Shown here: one piece after another, positions 15,315 through 16,555 of the stretch
Position numbering within the stretch: position 1 is the first letter of the stretch
How the letters are laid out: every line of letters starts with the position of its first letter
DNA from: Rhodocyclaceae bacterium UBA2250
Lineage (GTDB): Bacteria > Pseudomonadota > Gammaproteobacteria > Burkholderiales > Rhodocyclaceae
Assembly (NCBI GenBank): GCA_002347285.1
Contig: DDXW01000049.1
Coordinates: forward strand, 1 to 16,555
Direction: 5' to 3'
DNA: 16,555 nt
Made by a program: the position numbers and the translations under genes
Notes under the pieces: model-generated
Database searches by the model: none
What the model saw: the letters and a program-made list of their open reading frames with translations, nothing else
Told to the model about the DNA's origin: nothing

Positions 15315-15322
15315 CTACGCAC
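15292..15322 (-). repeat. Nested GC-rich inverted repeat at the end of the 175-aa gene
   Basis: GTGCGT 15292-15297 pairs with ACGCAC 15317-15322. Inside it, AGCCG 15304-15308 pairs with CGGCT 15312-15316 around a three-base loop, leaving one asymmetric bulge of six bases. It covers the stop codon (15315-15317) of the minus-strand gene. No T run follows on the minus strand, so it is not a standard intrinsic terminator. Confidence 0.45.
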
Positions 15323-15842
15323 CGCGCCTGCACCGTAGCTGATAGTACCAGCCAGCGCTACGACGCTTCTTGGGAAACAGCATGGCCATCATGCGTCCCC
15401 ATTGCGTCTCCGTCGCCAATTCTTGGACGGATTGCGCTCGCTGGCCGCGATTGCGCCCATAGGTCTTGGCGTGCCGGAGGTAGCTCTCATAGAGGATTCG
15501 CGCCTGCGTCCATTCGGATGGTTCCTTCGCTGCCACCACGCAACAGCTCACCCAATCATCGAAAGCGTCGGTGCGGACAGCCTGCGCCAATTCTTCCACC
15601 TTCTTGCGCGCTGCCTTTAGCTTGGTGAAGTTGCCTTGACGCTTCTTTTCGTCAGGCTGCGGGCTGGGAGCATCGTTGCCCTGTTCCCACGGGGGCACGG
15701 CGTTCCGTATTGCCTCAATGCTGGCGCGCAATTCCGGAGCCAGCTTTTGAAGGTCATCATTCGCACGCTGCCTATCCTTCAACGGTCGTGAGCCGGGGCG
15801 CGGTTTTGGTCGTGGAGGTTTATACGGTTTAAAGTCGGTCAT
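15315..15842 (-). CDS. Unknown 175-aa basic protein with winged-helix-like C-terminus
   Basis: I do not recognise the family. The N-terminus is Pro/Lys/Arg-rich (MTDFKPYKPPRPKPRPGSRP) and probably disordered. Residues of about 27-50 and 70-95 look helical. The C-terminal part from about 110 (ARILYESYLRHAKTYGRNRG, then SVQELATETQWGRMMAMLFP and KKRRSAGWYYQLR) follows the LYxxYxxW...G...G.YY pattern of winged helices at the end of phage and plasmid primase proteins such as D5-like helicases. Without an ATPase domain, it may be a stand-alone DNA-binding replication or regulatory protein. The only in-frame ATG near the N-terminus lies three bases after a 39-base palindrome and has no Shine-Dalgarno sequence, so it may be leaderless, tightly regulated or wrongly placed. 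It converges with the DUF3987 gene. Confidence 0.62.
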   Translation of the reverse strand: MTDFKPYKPPRPKPRPGSRPLKDRQRANDDLQKLAPELRASIEAIRNAVPPWEQGNDAPSPQPDEKKRQGNFTKLKAARKKVEELAQAVRTDAFDDWVSCCVVAAKEPSEWTQARILYESYLRHAKTYGRNRGQRAQSVQELATETQWGRMMAMLFPKKRRSAGWYYQLRCRRGA

Positions 15843-15845
15843 GCA

Positions 15846-15884
15846 ATGTATGGTGTGTATGGTTTAACTATACACACCATACAT
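15846..15884. promoter_or_regulatory. 39-base near-perfect palindrome, probable operator
   Basis: ATGTATGGTGTGTAT (15846-15860) and ATACACACCATACAT (15870-15884) are perfect inverted copies. The nine bases between are themselves symmetrical (GTT-T-AAC) except for one G/T pair. Each half contains heptamer copies: TGTATGG at 15847-15853 and 15856-15862, and its complement CCATACA at 15877-15883 with a one-mismatch copy CTATACA at 15868-15874. The copies have a 9-base period in each arm. It lies directly before the 175-aa gene and contains a possible minus-strand -10 (TATAGT at 15872-15867). A dimeric or tetrameric repressor site is the simplest reading; as RNA it would form a long hairpin next to the start codon. 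Confidence 0.7.
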
Positions 15885-15898
15885 CAAAGGCGCGCAAA

Positions 15899-15924
15899 CG
15901 AAAAGCGCCCCATCCGGGGCGCTT
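15899..15924 (-). terminator. Intrinsic terminator of the 138-aa gene
   Basis: On the minus strand, AAGCGCCCC (15924-15916) pairs with GGGGCGCTT (15911-15903) around the loop GGAT, and the RNA then ends in TTTT. The perfect 9-bp GC-rich stem lies 18 bases after the stop codon of the gene at 15943-16359. It separates that gene from the palindrome and the 175-aa gene, so the two minus-strand genes are probably independent transcripts. Confidence 0.8.
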
Positions 15925-15942
15925 CTAAGTGGGGCGGAGGTA

Positions 15943-16359
15943 TTAGGCAGCAGCTTTGACACGTCCGCTGATGCCATTGAAGCGACGCCAGCCATAGAGT
16001 TCGATCAGAGCGTTGTTCTCGTTCCAACCCTTCTCAGCGACTACCGGCTTCAACTCCTTCGGCGTCTTGTTGCCGTACTGGTCGAGGTATTCCCACACCT
16101 CCAAGCACTTGCCCGGGCCGGGACGCTTCACGCCGTTCTGCTCGACGCGCTCCACCTTCGGGGCGACTTCCTTCTTCAGCTTGCCCGTGGTCACAACAGC
16201 TTCAGCGGGAGCGGGTGCCGGTGCTCCCATCGCCTTCCAGCCGAAGCGTACTTCGTCGCCGTTCTTATGCACGGTGATCTCTACCAATTCGGCGGGCACC
16301 CCTGCGGCAACACCAGCGCGGCGGGCGTTTTCGCGTTTCGTGTAGGTCTTGGCTTCCAT
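15943..16359 (-). CDS. Unknown 138-aa protein of the phage/ICE two-domain type
   Basis: The product starts at ATG 16359 (MEAKTYTKRENARRAGVAAG), supported by AGGAG at 16372-16368 with eight bases of spacing; a further in-frame ATG at 16407 lacks such a site. The N-terminal ~42 residues form a small domain ending in EVRFGWKA. A Pro/Ala and Lys/Val-rich linker follows (about 44-72). The C-terminal ~65 residues begin QNGVKRPGPG, continue CLEVWEYLDQYG and end LYGWRRFNGISG. From memory, phage and integrative-element proteins share the pattern NGVxRPxxGT..VWEIAD...YxxWRKFxGL, likely a winged helix. Their function is not known to me; a DNA-binding or regulatory role is inference. It has its own terminator downstream. 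Confidence 0.72.
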   Translation of the reverse strand: MEAKTYTKRENARRAGVAAGVPAELVEITVHKNGDEVRFGWKAMGAPAPAPAEAVVTTGKLKKEVAPKVERVEQNGVKRPGPGKCLEVWEYLDQYGNKTPKELKPVVAEKGWNENNALIELYGWRRFNGISGRVKAAA

Positions 16360-16555
16360 CGTCGTTGCTCCTGTGCGGGTTGTAGATGGGGCAACGCTAA
16401 GACGCATCTCCGAGACTCGGCAACGACTTTTTGGACTGACGCGGAAGGCTGTTGATATGGCGCGAGATACCAGAACGACAAATATGCAGTTAGTTGTTCC
16501 GTGTTTGTTTAAGAACTGTAGGGCGTTGTTTTTGCGCCGGCCCCGATTTTTCTGG
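16360..16555. other. Upstream region of the 138-aa gene, to window end
   Basis: No gene is evident. The first 50 bases should be the untranslated leader of the minus-strand gene. The rest is moderately AT-rich, with a short inverted repeat CAGTT/AACTG around 16487-16518. I cannot place a promoter with confidence; hexamers resembling -35 and -10 sites on the minus strand are weak. Confidence 0.4.

Larger units (their letters stand above)
11206..16555. mobile_element. Left end of an integrative element inserted in tRNA-Ser(UGA); right end outside window
   Basis: The truncated tRNA, an integrase gene starting about 160 bases away, a small excisionase-like regulator, a replication-type ATPase and AT-rich spacers mark DNA acquired by site-specific integration. 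Base composition is visibly less GC-rich and genes are more widely spaced than in the adjacent nuo operon. Because the tRNA lies on the minus strand, the restored complete tRNA-Ser(UGA) should be at the right end of the element, together with a second copy of the core. I see no relaxase, coupling protein, capsid or terminase gene in the visible 5.3 kb, so it could be a phage satellite, a mobilizable island or another integrative plasmid-like element. Confidence 0.85.

Noticed and set aside
15046..15333. 95-codon minus-strand frame in the gap right of the DUF3987 gene, considered as a small gene or transposase remnant
   Set aside because: The product is Cys/Arg-rich at the start, overlaps the end of the 175-aa gene and has no DDE or other motif that I could recognise.

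Overview
The window comes from a GC-rich betaproteobacterial chromosome, probably of Rhodocyclales type. That placement is an inference from the NADH:quinone oxidoreductase (complex I) gene order, the protein sequences and the base composition; no 16S or other marker gene is present.

Left part (1-10886, plus strand). This is the distal two thirds of a complex I operon: the end of nuoF, then complete nuoG, H, I, J, K, L, M and N. The genes overlap or lie within 20 bases of each other, as expected for one co-transcribed, translationally coupled operon. The products form the iron-sulfur relay of the peripheral arm (NuoF, G, I), the quinone-site subunit (NuoH) and the proton-pumping membrane arm (NuoJ, K, L, M, N). 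A membrane-anchored protein of unknown function follows nuoN at once. A small HicA-like gene (10899-11195, minus) faces it tail to tail.

Junction (11206-11422). The 3' 58 bases of a tRNA-Ser(UGA) gene lie on the minus strand and stop abruptly at the anticodon loop. The expected 5' half is missing and is replaced by unrelated, more AT-rich DNA leading into an integrase gene. This is one end of an integrative element inserted in the tRNA gene. The intact tRNA should lie at the other end of the element, beyond base 16555. The HicA-like gene starts 10 bases after the CCA end of the tRNA, so the insertion separated it from its former upstream tRNA gene.

Right part (11264-16555). This is accessory DNA of the element. 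It carries a tyrosine recombinase with a DUF4102-type N-terminus, a small helix-turn-helix protein of the excisionase/AlpA kind, a DUF3987-family helicase/primase-like ATPase and two minus-strand genes of unknown function whose C-termini look like winged helices. The gaps are unusually structured: a promoter followed by a run of stem-loops before the helix-turn-helix gene, two hairpins with mutually exclusive pairing before the DUF3987 gene, a terminator-like hairpin and three 8-base AT-rich repeats after it, and a 39-base near-perfect palindrome three bases from the start of a minus-strand gene. The integrase and helix-turn-helix protein would govern insertion and excision, and the DUF3987 protein probably serves replication of the element. 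No relaxase, capsid, toxin, resistance or recognisable defence gene is visible, and the right end of the element is outside the window, so its type and cargo remain open.
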